Part shown: positions 10,201-17,998 of the stretch, piece after piece
Numbering within the stretch: position 1 is the first letter of the stretch
Layout of the letters: every line of letters starts with the position of its first letter
Origin: Actinophytocola sp.
GTDB taxonomy: Bacteria; Actinomycetota; Actinomycetes; Mycobacteriales; Pseudonocardiaceae
DNA: 57,583 nucleotides
NCBI GenBank assembly: GCA_009377395.1
Contig: WHUB01000012.1
Location: 1 to 57,583 of the forward strand
Direction of reading: 5' to 3'
Made by a program: the position numbers and the translations under genes
Notes under the pieces: model-generated
Database searches by the model: none
Told to the model about the DNA's origin: nothing
What the model saw: only the letters and a program-made list of their open reading frames with translations

Positions 10201-10999
10201 TCGCCGTCGGCATCGCCGACAGCCGCGCCGTCCGCATCCGCTCGGCGAACAGCCGCCGCGCCGTCCGCTCCAGCCTGCCGATCTCGCGCGCCTCCTGGCC
10301 GAACCCCTTCACCACCCGCACGCCGGTGACGGTCTCCTCGACGTGCTGCGCCAGGTCGGCGGCCCGCTGCTGTGCCGTCCAGGTGGCGGGAAAGAGCCGC
10401 TTCCGGCTCACGCCGAGCACGACCGCGACCGCGGGCGCGACGATCAGCGCGATCAGTGTCAGCGTCGGCGACATCCACAGCATCGCGCCGAGCGCGAGCA
10501 CGCCGAACACCACCGAGCCCAGCGCCAGTGGCGCCTGCATCATGATGCTGGTGACCAGTTGCAGGTCGGTGATCGCGCGCGAGACGATCTGCCCGGTACG
10601 CATGGTGTCCTGCTTGCCGCCGTCGAGCCGGGAGACCGCGCCGAACACCCGCTGGCGAAGGTCGTGCTGCACGTCGAGGGCCAGCCTGCCGCCCAGGTAG
10701 CGGCGGGCGAACGCGCTGCCGAACGTCAGCAGCGCCAGCCCGCCGAGGCCGAGCGCGAGCAGACCGATCCGCCCGGTCTTGCCCGCGACGGCGTCGTCGA
10801 CGGCGACCTTGATCAGCAGTGGCCCCGCGGCTTGCAGGCCGACGCCGAGCACGGCGGCGCCGAAGGCCAGCACCACCAGCGCGGGATGCCGCCAGCACGC
10901 CTCGGCCAGCCGCCGGATCCAGCCCGCGTGGCCGCGCTGCGGTGACTCGTCGTCGGTGGCGGAGGCCGTGCCGGACGGCCGGGTGATCGTCAGGGACAC
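7184..10999 (-). CDS. Fused heterodimeric-type ABC exporter (TMD-NBD-TMD-NBD)
   Basis: 1271 aa: two half-transporters joined in one chain, each a six-helix ABC-B membrane domain plus an ATPase domain. NBD1 has Walker A GTAGSGKST, signature LSGGQRQRLALARA and Walker B LLLDDATSAVD. NBD2 has GATGAGKST, signature LSAGQRQLVALARA and Walker B LLLDEATAALD. The catalytic Glu is thus Asp in NBD1, and NBD2's LSGGQ is altered to LSAGQ, so one of the two composite ATP sites should be degenerate. This is as known for asymmetric heterodimeric exporters. An Ala/Pro/Asp-rich linker of about 85 residues joins the halves. The substrate is unknown; multidrug or lipid export is the usual role. GTG start at 10999. 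Confidence 0.92.
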   Translation of the reverse strand: MSLTITRPSGTASATDDESPQRGHAGWIRRLAEACWRHPALVVLAFGAAVLGVGLQAAGPLLIKVAVDDAVAGKTGRIGLLALGLGGLALLTFGSAFARRYLGGRLALDVQHDLRQRVFGAVSRLDGGKQDTMRTGQIVSRAITDLQLVTSIMMQAPLALGSVVFGVLALGAMLWMSPTLTLIALIVAPAVAVVLGVSRKRLFPATWTAQQRAADLAQHVEETVTGVRVVKGFGQEAREIGRLERTARRLFAERMRTARLSAMPTATTSALPAAGQVAVLALGGMLALHGQISLGTFIAFAAYISALIAPARMVASLIVQAQTTRAGAERVYELIDAQPEVTDRPGARGLPDGPLSVRLDDVRFGYTRDDPVLDGLSLTVSPGETVALVGTAGSGKSTISLLLPRFYDVHGGSVRLGKPGAETDVRDLRLAELRAAIGVVFEEPFLFSSSIRDNIAYGRPDATGDEVVAAARAAQAHEFITALPDGYDTLAGERGLTLSGGQRQRLALARALLTDPRVLLLDDATSAVDTATEAAITETLRQVTHGQRTTLLIAHRRSSLALADRIAVLDAGRVVDVGTEAELLERSALFRILVAGAERQDTALDDTARDLWPGTSVTDDTTALALHAELRTTPSDAAAGRPGASRGAGAAIDTPPTPQLIEAVRELPPATDNPDLGGEDPAAPDPGFRLARLVRPVRLLLVGVIGLVAADALASISLPSLFRYGVDNGVSTGSAGAVLGIAALGAVIVAADWLVLATQTKLTARAGESVLYLLRVRCYAQLQRLGLDFYERELAGKIMTRMTTDVDALSRFMQTGMANAVVSLLTIVGISVALLVTDFSLALFALAVLPVLLVATAVFRRLSSRAYTEARERVSVVNADMQENVTGLRTAQAFTRERHSARAFASRSDAYRRSRLRAQRYIATYFPFVALLSQLVEAMVLFVGAGRVADGTLTAGVLTAFLLYLSLFFSPVQQLSNVFDSYQQAKVGLLRIGDLLATPTSVPPPRSPVTPPHRLTGEVELKDVSFRYPGSETAAVDALSLHAAPGETVALVGATGAGKSTVMKLLARFYDPTSGTVRVDGIDVRDYDLAALRARMGVVPQEAHLFSGTVADNIRYARGDAPDAEVEAAARAVGALDAIGTLPSGFHQQVGERGQSLSAGQRQLVALARAELVDPDILLLDEATAALDPATETAVLAATDKLTRARTTFVVAHRLATAARADRILVLDGGRLIEQGSHAELLAAHGAYARLWELGDFTEAASQQSGQHLAE

Positions 11000-11027
11000 A
11001 CGTCCAGGTTAGGTGCGTCCGGCTGGC

Positions 11028-11930
11028 TCACGTGATGTCGCGGGCCCGAGTGCGGACAACGCCGAGGGCGAAGAACAGCATCGCCCACCCGAAGAAGATC
11101 GCCGCGCTGGCCAGCAACCCGTACGAGCCGAGCCCGCCCGCCGCGAGCCGCGCGGTGTCCTGGAAGCGCTCCACCAGGTCACCGGGCAGCACCGACAGCC
11201 CGCCCGCGTTCGCCTCGATCTCGGCCGCCAGCGTGTCGGCCGCGGTGGAGCCGGTGAGCCCGTTGGCGGCGCCGTTCGGCAGTGCCCCGGCGAGGTTGGC
11301 GTTCCCCCCGGCGAACCCGGTCAGCACCAGGTCGCTGAGCGGGCCGATCGCGAGGCCGTAGACGAGCAGCACGATCACGGTGCCGACCGGGGAACCGATC
11401 AGCGCGCCGACGCCGAGCCCGAGCAGCGTCCACAGCACGCAGGACAGCAGCCCGGCCGCCGCCGTTGACAGCCAGGTCGTGACGCCGACGAGGTGGTCGC
11501 CGCCGGTGCCGATGACGATGCCGAGCGTCGCGGCGAGGGTGATCGCGACGCCGTAGATCGCGCCCCAGATCACATAGGTGATGGCCTTCGCGCCGAGCAG
11601 CATGGTGCGGTTCGGCGCGGTGAGGAAGCTGGTGGTGATGGTCTTGCGGCCGAGCTCGCTGGCGATGGCGAGCCCGCCGAAGAGCATCGGGAAGATCGTC
11701 GCGATGTTGATCGCCCGGGCGAGGAACACGACCGAGAAGGAGATGTCCGCCAGGTCGATCCCGGCCCGTTGCGTCAGGTCCGAGCGCTGGATCTCCTCGG
11801 CGATGCCGTCGAACGCCGAGGACAGCAGCCCGGCCCAGCCGCCCGCGACGAGCAGCGCGACGATCAGCAGGCCCCACCACAGCTTGGTGGTCAGGATCTT
11901 GCGGAACTCCGCTTTGATCAGCTTGCCCAT
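11028..11930 (-). CDS. ABC-2-type transporter permease
   Basis: 300 aa, with an N-terminal MGKLIKAEFRKILTTKLWWGLLIVALLVAGG helix preceded by the short cytoplasmic amphipathic segment typical of ABC-2 permeases. A large outside loop with AEEIQRSDLTQRAG follows, then about five further hydrophobic segments (FPMLFGGLAIASELGRKTI marks the conserved cytoplasmic turn). It pairs with the ATPase encoded immediately upstream; the two reading frames share one base (TGATG), implying translational coupling. Substrate unknown. Its stop is 28 bases from the start of the fused exporter on the same strand, so read-through into that gene is possible. Confidence 0.85.
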   Translation of the reverse strand: MGKLIKAEFRKILTTKLWWGLLIVALLVAGGWAGLLSSAFDGIAEEIQRSDLTQRAGIDLADISFSVVFLARAINIATIFPMLFGGLAIASELGRKTITTSFLTAPNRTMLLGAKAITYVIWGAIYGVAITLAATLGIVIGTGGDHLVGVTTWLSTAAAGLLSCVLWTLLGLGVGALIGSPVGTVIVLLVYGLAIGPLSDLVLTGFAGGNANLAGALPNGAANGLTGSTAADTLAAEIEANAGGLSVLPGDLVERFQDTARLAAGGLGSYGLLASAAIFFGWAMLFFALGVVRTRARDIT

Positions 11931-12877
11931 CAGCGCTGACCTCCCTGCTGGTACTGCTGCTGCGGCTCCGTCTCGTACTGGCCGTTGGTGAGCTGGAAGA
12001 AGAGGTTCTCGAGGTCGGCGTGGCGCTCGTCGAGACCGTAGATCGCGACGCCCGCCCGCAGCGCGATGTCGCCGACGTGGCGCGCGGTGGTGTCCAGGAC
12101 GGTGAGCCTGCCGTCGTCGTCCTGCTCGATCTCGGTGAGCTGTTCGGCTCGCAGCGCCGTCGTCAGTGCCTCCTGGTCGGACGGCAGCACGATCACCCGT
12201 TGCCGCTGCGCCTTGCGGAGGTCCTCGAGCTGGCCGTAGTAGCGGGTCTGGCCGTGGCTGATGATGACGACCTGGTCGATGGTCTGCTCGACCTCGGCGA
12301 GCAGGTGGCTGGAGACGAGCACCGTGCGGCCGTTCCTGGCGAAGTCGCGCAGGAAGGTGCGCAGCCAGGCGATGCCCTCCGGGTCGAGCCCATTCGCCGG
12401 TTCGTCGAGCACCAGCGCCTGCGGGTCGCCGAGCAGCGCGGTGGCCAGCGCGAGCCGCTGCCGCATGCCGAGCGAGAACCCGCCCGCGCGCCGGTTAGCC
12501 GCGTCGGTGAGCCCGACCAGCTCGAGCACCTCGTCGACCCGCCGGTCCGGCACGCCGATCGCCGCCGCGTACACCTTCAGGTGATTCCGCGCTGTCCGCT
12601 TTGGATGGAAGCCCTCGTTCTCCAGCACCGAGCCGACCACGCGCGCGGGCTCGCCGAGCTTGTCGTGCGGCAGGCCGTTGATCGTCGCGGTTCCGGCCGA
12701 CGGCCTGACGAGCCCCAGGATCATCCGCAGCGTCGTCGTCTTTCCGGCGCCGTTCGGGCCCAGGAACCCGGTCACCGAGCCTGGTTCGACGGTGAAGCTC
12801 AGGTCCGACACCGCCTGCACCGTGCCGAAGTTCTTGCTGAGCTGTTGCACCGCGATCCGGCCACTGCCGTCGTGCAT
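11930..12877 (-). CDS. ABC transporter ATP-binding protein (ABC-2 partner)
   Basis: 315 aa. Seen: Walker A GPNGAGKTTTLRMILGL near residue 40, signature FSLGMRQRLALATALLGDP and Walker B ALVLDEPANGLDPEG. The switch His is in VLVSSHLLAEV. A C-terminal extension of about 90 residues ends in a Gln-rich tail (YETEPQQQYQQGGQR). This resembles the DrrA/CcmA/NatA type that energises ABC-2 permeases. The start at 12877 has GGAGG 7 bases upstream, which decides it. The permease gene overlaps its stop by one base. Drug or lipid efflux is a reasonable guess but not shown. Confidence 0.9.
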   Translation of the reverse strand: MHDGSGRIAVQQLSKNFGTVQAVSDLSFTVEPGSVTGFLGPNGAGKTTTLRMILGLVRPSAGTATINGLPHDKLGEPARVVGSVLENEGFHPKRTARNHLKVYAAAIGVPDRRVDEVLELVGLTDAANRRAGGFSLGMRQRLALATALLGDPQALVLDEPANGLDPEGIAWLRTFLRDFARNGRTVLVSSHLLAEVEQTIDQVVIISHGQTRYYGQLEDLRKAQRQRVIVLPSDQEALTTALRAEQLTEIEQDDDGRLTVLDTTARHVGDIALRAGVAIYGLDERHADLENLFFQLTNGQYETEPQQQYQQGGQR

Positions 12878-13008
12878 CGCATCGCCTCCAGTCGGTCCCG
12901 CTCATGGCCGCGCGCCGGTAAGCCATGTGGAGCATCGCGCGCGGGGTCTATCGAGAATGTACGCGTTCAGTGCAGCGAAACGCGTGGTGGTTCGCTTAAG
13001 CTTGTGGT

Positions 13009-13053
13009 GGCGGCCCGCTCCCAGTGACCCCCAGGCTGGTTGAGCGGGCCGCC
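13009..13053 (-). terminator. Hairpin terminator downstream of the FAD-linked oxidase gene
   Basis: A perfect 12-bp inverted repeat GGCGGCCCGCTC (13009-13020) / GAGCGGGCCGCC (13042-13053) with a 21-base loop, starting 28 bases after the oxidase stop on the minus strand. No U-tract follows, as is common in high-GC actinobacteria. It separates the oxidase from the ABC-2 operon. Confidence 0.65.
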
Positions 13054-13080
13054 CCCGCGTGTCACTCCTATCGCACGGTG

Positions 13081-14625
13081 TCATTCCAGCAGCACGCCGG
13101 GGTTCATGACACCGGCGGGATCGAGCACGGATTTGGCGCCCGCGAGCGCCGCCGCGAACGGGTCGGGCCGCTGCCGCTGGTACCACGGCCGGTGGTCTCT
13201 GCCGATGGCGTGGTGGTGGGTGATCGTCGCGCCGTTGGTGAGCAGTGCGTCGCTCGCGGCGGCCTTGATCTCGTCCCACATCGTCAGTTCGGAGCCGCGC
13301 GTGCCGGCGGCGATGACGGTGAAGTACGGCGCCGGGCCGTCCGGGTAGACGTGCGTCAACCGGCAGTTGATCATGGCGGGGGAGCCGGTGACCCGCTGTA
13401 CAGCCGCGCCGACGTCGGTGCGCACCGTCTCGTACAGCTCTATGGCCTTGTCCCAGGTGCAGGCCGTCTCGAAGGTCTCGACGATCGCGCTCATCCGTGC
13501 CATGCCGTCGCGCAGGTAGGGCATCCGCAGGAACGCCGACCGCCACGACCCGACGGCGTCGTCGCCGCTCGGCTCGGCCGGAGTACCGCCGTGGTCGCGT
13601 GCCAGGTCGACGGCGGCGTCGAGCTGGCTGGTGACGCGGAAGTGCGCCGACTCGAATCCGAGCACCAGCACGCTCGAGCCGTCCGTGCTCGCGCCGCTCA
13701 GTGCCGCCTCGCCCGCATCGAGCAGGCGGCAGTTCGCCGGGTTGAGACCGGATTGGACGATCGTGCGCACCGCGTGGAGACCGTCGGGGAACGAGGGGAA
13801 GGAGACGGCGCGCGACGCCTTGTGCACCGGCCGGTCCTGCACCCGCAGCCACGCCTCGGTGATCACGCCGAGGATGCCCTCCGAGCCGAGGAAGAACCGA
13901 TCCGGCGATGGCCCGGCGCCGGAGCCGGGCACGCGCAGCGACTGGCTGACGCCGGTCGGTGTCAGCACCCGCATCGATTCGACGAAGTCGTCGATGTGGG
14001 TGTGCAGCGTGGCGTAGTGCCCGCCGGCGCGGGTGGCGAGCCAGCCGCCGACCGAGGAGAACTCGAAGCTCTGCGGGAAGTGCCGCAACGTGAGGCCGTG
14101 CGGGCGCAGCTGGTCCTCGAGGGTGGGTCCGAGCGTGCCCGCTTGCACCCGGATCGCCCGGCTGGTGGTGTCGACGTCGAGCACACGGTCCATTGCGGAC
14201 AGATCGAGGGAGAGCCAGGGCCGCTCGCCCCGGTACTCGACGCCGCCGACGACCGAGCTGCCGCCGCCGTAGGGCACGACGGCCATGTCCGCGTCCGCCG
14301 CCCAGTCGAGGATCGCGGCGATATCGTGCTCGGCGCGCGGGTAGGCCACCACGTCCGGCGGGTTGGCCAGGTCGCCGACCAGCGCTCGGACGACGTCGCG
14401 GTAGGCCTTGCCGTAGGCGTGCGAGGCGCGGTCGGCGGTGGTGGTGGAGCACAGCGGGGCGAGGCCGGCCGGCGGTTCGCTGCGCGGCACCCGCAGGTCG
14501 AGATCGGCCAGGTCGGGCACCGGCACGGGCTTGTCCGGCAGTCCGGGCAGTTGGCCCGCGAGCTGGACGCATTCGTCGTCACTGACCGCCTGATCGACCG
14601 TGCCCCAGCCCCACCATGACCGCAT
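13081..14625 (-). CDS. FAD-binding oxidase (alkyl-DHAP synthase / VAO family)
   Basis: About 514 aa. An FAD_binding_4 domain: PDVVAYPRAEHDIAAILDWA then VVPYGGGSSVVGG (about 120-130) and GGWLATRAGGHYATLHTHIDD for the pyrophosphate and isoalloxazine sites. A cap domain follows, with the C-terminal DHHAIG-like segment THHHAIGRDHRPWY and the end block AALAGAKSVLDPAGVMNPGVLL. The N-terminal MRSWWGWGT and overall layout match actinobacterial proteins annotated as alkyldihydroxyacetonephosphate synthase-like. Ether-lipid synthesis is not established in this group, so a general flavin oxidase is the safe call. ATG 14625 was chosen over GTG 14634 because MRxWWGWG is the usual start. It begins 36 bases after the ald stop. 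Confidence 0.82.
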   Translation of the reverse strand: MRSWWGWGTVDQAVSDDECVQLAGQLPGLPDKPVPVPDLADLDLRVPRSEPPAGLAPLCSTTTADRASHAYGKAYRDVVRALVGDLANPPDVVAYPRAEHDIAAILDWAADADMAVVPYGGGSSVVGGVEYRGERPWLSLDLSAMDRVLDVDTTSRAIRVQAGTLGPTLEDQLRPHGLTLRHFPQSFEFSSVGGWLATRAGGHYATLHTHIDDFVESMRVLTPTGVSQSLRVPGSGAGPSPDRFFLGSEGILGVITEAWLRVQDRPVHKASRAVSFPSFPDGLHAVRTIVQSGLNPANCRLLDAGEAALSGASTDGSSVLVLGFESAHFRVTSQLDAAVDLARDHGGTPAEPSGDDAVGSWRSAFLRMPYLRDGMARMSAIVETFETACTWDKAIELYETVRTDVGAAVQRVTGSPAMINCRLTHVYPDGPAPYFTVIAAGTRGSELTMWDEIKAAASDALLTNGATITHHHAIGRDHRPWYQRQRPDPFAAALAGAKSVLDPAGVMNPGVLLE

Positions 14626-14661
14626 GGCCGCCACGCTAACAGTGCGAGTGGGCGAGCCCGA

Positions 14662-15777
14662 TCAGCCGAGCACGGACTCCAGCGCGGTGTGGTCGATACC
14701 GTGGGCGGTGGCGACCGGCTCGTTGACCAGCGCGCCCTGGTGCGTGGTCAGCCCGAGCGCCAGCGGCTCGTCCGCCCGCGCCGCCGCGCGCCAGCCCTTG
14801 CCCGCCAGCTGCAGCGCGTACGGCAGCGTCACGTTCGTCAGTCCGTACGTCGAGGTGCGCGGTACCGCGCCCGGCATGTTCGCCACGCAGTAGAACACCG
14901 AGTCGTGCACCTGATAGGTGGGCTCGTCGTGGGTCGTCGGCCGGGAGTCGGCGAAGCAGCCGCCCTGGTCGATGGAGATGTCGACGAGCACGCTGCCCGG
15001 CTTCATCCGCGCCACCTGCGCGTTGGAGATCAGCTTCGGCGCCCGCGCGCCCGGCACCAGCACTGCGCCGATCACCATGTCGGCCTGCAGGATCGACTCC
15101 TCGAGCGTCAGCGTGTTCGAGGTCAGGGTGCGGATCCGGCCGCCGAAGTCGCTGTCGATCTGACGCAGCTTGTCGACGTTGGTGTCGAGCACCTCGACGT
15201 CGGCCCCCATGCCGAGCGCGATCCGCGCGGCGTTGATGCCCGCCACGCCGCCGCCGATCACCGTCACCCGCGCCGGGTGCACACCGGGGATGCCACCGGG
15301 CAGCACGCCCCGGCCGCCGCTCGGCTTCAGCAGCGCGTACGAGCCGACCTGTGGCGCGAGCCTGCCCGCCACCTCCGACATCGGCGCCAGCAGCGGCAGC
15401 GCCCCGGATGGCAGCTGCACCGTCTCGTAGGCGAACGACGTCGTGCCCGCGTCGAGCAGCGCGTCGGTCAGCGGCCGGTTCGGCGCGAGGTGCAGGTAGG
15501 TGAAGAGCACCTGGTCCCGCCGCAGCAGCGGATACTCCGGCTCGATCGGCTCCTTCACCTTCAGCACCAGCTCACCCTCGGCCCAGACGTCCTCGGCCTT
15601 GGACAGCACCTTGGCGCCCGCGGCGAGGTACTCCTCGTCGCTGATGGCCGAGCCAGCCCCCGCGTCGGCCTCGACGAACACCTCGTGACCGCGCTCGGTC
15701 AGCTCGTGCACGCCTGCCGGGGTCGCCGCGACCCGGTACTCATGCTTCTTGATCTCGCGGGGGACTGCGATACGCAC
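14662..15777 (-). CDS. ald: Alanine dehydrogenase
   Basis: 371 aa. Reversibly deaminates L-alanine to pyruvate plus ammonia with NAD+. Seen: MRIAVPREIKKHEYRVAATP at the N-terminus, substrate Lys in VLKVKEP near 75 and active-site His in FTYLHLAPN near 95. The NAD Rossmann motif VTVIGGGVAGINAARIALGMGADV and the NMPGAVPRTSTYGLTN block with its substrate-binding residues follow. Length is typical. GTG start with GGAGG 7 bases upstream. A PucR-type regulator gene ends 119 bases upstream on the same strand, and two related 15-bp sequences lie in that gap, so induction by alanine through that regulator is plausible (inferred). Confidence 0.96.
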   Translation of the reverse strand: MRIAVPREIKKHEYRVAATPAGVHELTERGHEVFVEADAGAGSAISDEEYLAAGAKVLSKAEDVWAEGELVLKVKEPIEPEYPLLRRDQVLFTYLHLAPNRPLTDALLDAGTTSFAYETVQLPSGALPLLAPMSEVAGRLAPQVGSYALLKPSGGRGVLPGGIPGVHPARVTVIGGGVAGINAARIALGMGADVEVLDTNVDKLRQIDSDFGGRIRTLTSNTLTLEESILQADMVIGAVLVPGARAPKLISNAQVARMKPGSVLVDISIDQGGCFADSRPTTHDEPTYQVHDSVFYCVANMPGAVPRTSTYGLTNVTLPYALQLAGKGWRAAARADEPLALGLTTHQGALVNEPVATAHGIDHTALESVLG

Positions 15778-15848
15778 TTCTGGCCTCCGATGTTCTGCGG
15801 GCTGACACCTCCAACGGTGTACCCGTTCTCACCGAATGTCATCGTTCT

Positions 15849-15896
15849 ACCACGACAATGTTGCGCCAGGAGCGTAGTTTCACCACAACAGCGTTG
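15849..15896. promoter_or_regulatory. Direct 15-bp repeats upstream of ald (candidate regulator sites)
   Basis: ACCACGACAATGTTG at 15849-15863 and ACCACAACAGCGTTG at 15882-15896 match at 12 of 15 positions and are 33 bp apart (about three helix turns). Both lie in the gap between the PucR-type regulator gene and ald, 72-119 bases before the ald start. Each contains an imperfect ACA-GTTG dyad. Likely regulator-binding sites, by position. Confidence 0.45.
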
Positions 15897-17504
15897 TCAG
15901 GACCATCGCATGCTGACCAGCTGCGTCAGCAGCGCCAGCCGGACGTCGGGGTCATCGAGGTCGACGTCGCACAGCGCGAGCAGCTTGCGCATCCGGTAGC
16001 GCAGCGTGTTCGGGTGGATCCGCAGCTCGCGCGCGGCGGCCCTCGGGTCGCCGGGATGCCGCAACCAGGCGTAGAGGGTGTCGACGTAGGCGGTCTTGCC
16101 GGTGCGGTCGTGCGCCCGCAACGTCTCCAGCGGCCCCAGCTCCAGCGCGCCGGAGTTCGCCGTCGCAGTCGCGATCCGGTGCAGCGTCAGCGCCGTCCAT
16201 GCCTCGTCGAAGCTGACCACCGGGCCGTCGACCAGCTCGGCGCGCAGCAGCCCGAGCGCCTCGTCGGCCTCGGCGCGCGAGTGCACCAGCTCGGCCACCG
16301 GACGCCTGCTGCCCGCCGCCGCGCGGAAGGTGCGCTTGGCCGCCGCCGACTCCTTCGCCAGCACCTGCCGCAGCTCGGACCAGTCCGCCCGCTCGGCGGG
16401 CACCACCAGATACAGCACCCCGCCGATGGCGCAGCCGTGCGCGTGGCTGCCGATGCGCTTGCCGATCCGTTCCAGCAGCGCCAGCCGCATCCCCTCGGCA
16501 CGGGGATGGTCGTCGGGATGCTTGCCGCCGGTGTCGACCGCGATCACCCGGTGCGCGGCGGCGGTCATGCCGAGCTCGGCCATCGCCCGGCGCGGGCTGG
16601 CCGTGCCGTCGAGCAGCCCCTCGACCAGCTCGGCCGTCGCGCGGCGGTGCGCGTCCGCGCTGGCCCGCCTGCGCAGCAGGTGCACCGCGACGACCGGCGC
16701 GGCGTCGGCGAAGGCGGCCGCGCGTTCCTCCGACACCGGGCCGTCGACCACCGCCCACATCGACCCGAGCAGCTCACCACCCATCCGGATCGGCACGATC
16801 AGCCGGGGCAGCGTGCCGTCCTGCTGCGCGGGCACGAAGATCGTCTGCTTGCCGGTGGACAGCTCCCGGAACACGCCCCGGGACCGGAACCGGGCCAGCA
16901 CGTCGTCCGGGATGCGCCGCCCCATGATGGTCGACACCCGGGCCGGGTCGGTGAGGTCTTGCCGCGCCGAGTAGGCGAGCACGCGCGAGTTGGTGTCCTC
17001 GATGGTCACCGGCGCGTCGACCACCGAGGCCGCCGCGTCGGCCAGCCGGAACAGGTCCGCCGAGCCCGCCTCCGGCGCGTCGGTCGCCTCCCGCTCGTCG
17101 GCGATGGCGTCGAGCACCGTGCGCAACAGCCACACGAGCTGTGCCCACGACGTCTTGGTGTGCACCTCGATCAGCCCGATCTCGGCATCAGCCGCCGCCT
17201 TGCGCACCGCCGCCCGACGCGCCAGCGGCGGCTTGAGCAGCACCGCGGCCGCCGAGCACGCCGCACTCTCGGTCACCAGGTCCACCGCGTCCTCGACGCC
17301 GGTCGCCGCGACCGCCAGCACCAGATCGCCCGCGTTGAGATGCATCAGCCCGGCGCGCAGCGCCGACGCGTAGCTGTCGTGCGAGCCCGCCTCGGCGATC
17401 ACCACGTCGGCCACGGTGCGCTGGCCGTTGTCCCCTTCCGGCAGCACGACGGCATGCAGCAGTGTCGGGCCGACCCGGTTGACGACGCTGGCCAGCGACG
17501 TCAT
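15897..17504 (-). CDS. PucR/CdaR-type transcriptional regulator
   Basis: About 535 aa. An N-terminal PucR-like ligand segment at about 1-130 (VLPEGDNGQRTVADVVIAEAG) and a central GAF-like region at about 150-290 (APVTIEDTNSRVLAYSA) precede a GGDEF-like degenerate domain. The C-terminal helix-turn-helix is diagnostic of the family: RELRIHPNTLRYRMRKLLAL. ATG 17504 overlaps the stop of the upstream gene as ATGA, which fixes the start; the longer frame upstream is out-of-frame sequence of that gene. Located just before ald, so an alanine-responsive activator of ald is the likely role. Mycobacteria instead use an Lrp-type AldR. Confidence 0.85.
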   Translation of the reverse strand: MTSLASVVNRVGPTLLHAVVLPEGDNGQRTVADVVIAEAGSHDSYASALRAGLMHLNAGDLVLAVAATGVEDAVDLVTESAACSAAAVLLKPPLARRAAVRKAAADAEIGLIEVHTKTSWAQLVWLLRTVLDAIADEREATDAPEAGSADLFRLADAAASVVDAPVTIEDTNSRVLAYSARQDLTDPARVSTIMGRRIPDDVLARFRSRGVFRELSTGKQTIFVPAQQDGTLPRLIVPIRMGGELLGSMWAVVDGPVSEERAAAFADAAPVVAVHLLRRRASADAHRRATAELVEGLLDGTASPRRAMAELGMTAAAHRVIAVDTGGKHPDDHPRAEGMRLALLERIGKRIGSHAHGCAIGGVLYLVVPAERADWSELRQVLAKESAAAKRTFRAAAGSRRPVAELVHSRAEADEALGLLRAELVDGPVVSFDEAWTALTLHRIATATANSGALELGPLETLRAHDRTGKTAYVDTLYAWLRHPGDPRAAARELRIHPNTLRYRMRKLLALCDVDLDDPDVRLALLTQLVSMRWS

Positions 17505-17998
17505 GGCTCGTCGTCCGCCAGCGCGTCGGTGATCCAGTCCGGCACGTCGAGGTCGCGGTCGACGCACTCGCCCGCCAGCCGGATGGTCCAGCGCAGCGCC
17601 TGCAGCACGAGGCTGTCGACCTCGCCGGGCTCGGCGTTGTCCAGCGCGATGGCGACGTGCTCCCGCGCGTCGTCGGTGTTGCCGTGCATCTCGGCGAGCA
17701 GCGTGCGCACCGCGGTGCGCACCGGCGGGTCGGCCTGGTCGATGGAGACCTCGCTGCCCTGGTCGTCGAAGACCTGCACCTTGACCGGGGTGGCGCCGCC
17801 GTCGCCGAGCGCGGACACCAGGACGCCGCACTCGCCGAACAGCAGCATGACAAGCTCGCGCACGTTTTCGCTGGCATGCGCCAGCGCGGCGTCGTCGTCA
17901 CCACGCCGCATCGCGCTCAGCGCGAGCGTCGCCTGTGCCGCGAGCCGGGCCCTGCCTGGAAAGTCGGCGTCCACATGCCCTATCAAACACGAGATCAT
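17501..17998 (-). CDS. Conserved protein of unknown function between TetR and PucR-type genes
   Basis: 165 aa, largely helical and acidic, with no signal peptide or membrane segment. I do not recognise a domain. Features visible: an Ala-rich start (ARLAAQATLALSAMRRGDDDAALAHASENVRELVMLLFGECGVLV), a short strand region VKVQVFDDQGSEVSI and a C-terminus DWITDALADDEP. It overlaps the TetR stop and the PucR-type start by ATGA on both sides, so the three genes are probably co-translated. ATG 17998 is favoured by that overlap; a GTG at 17974 with AGGG upstream is the alternative start. It might modulate one of the flanking regulators (inference). Confidence 0.7.
   Translation of the reverse strand: MISCLIGHVDADFPGRARLAAQATLALSAMRRGDDDAALAHASENVRELVMLLFGECGVLVSALGDGGATPVKVQVFDDQGSEVSIDQADPPVRTAVRTLLAEMHGNTDDAREHVAIALDNAEPGEVDSLVLQALRWTIRLAGECVDRDLDVPDWITDALADDEP

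Noticed and set aside
7265..10945. Long plus-strand open frame opposite the ABC exporter
   Set aside because: Arg/Gln/Asp-rich nonsense composition and no domain; it exists only because GC-rich third positions suppress stops on the opposite strand.
15897..17831. A longer start for the PucR-type regulator (to 17831)
   Set aside because: The extra 109 codons are Arg/Gly-rich and out of frame with the well-formed upstream gene; the ATGA overlap at 17501-17504 marks the real start.
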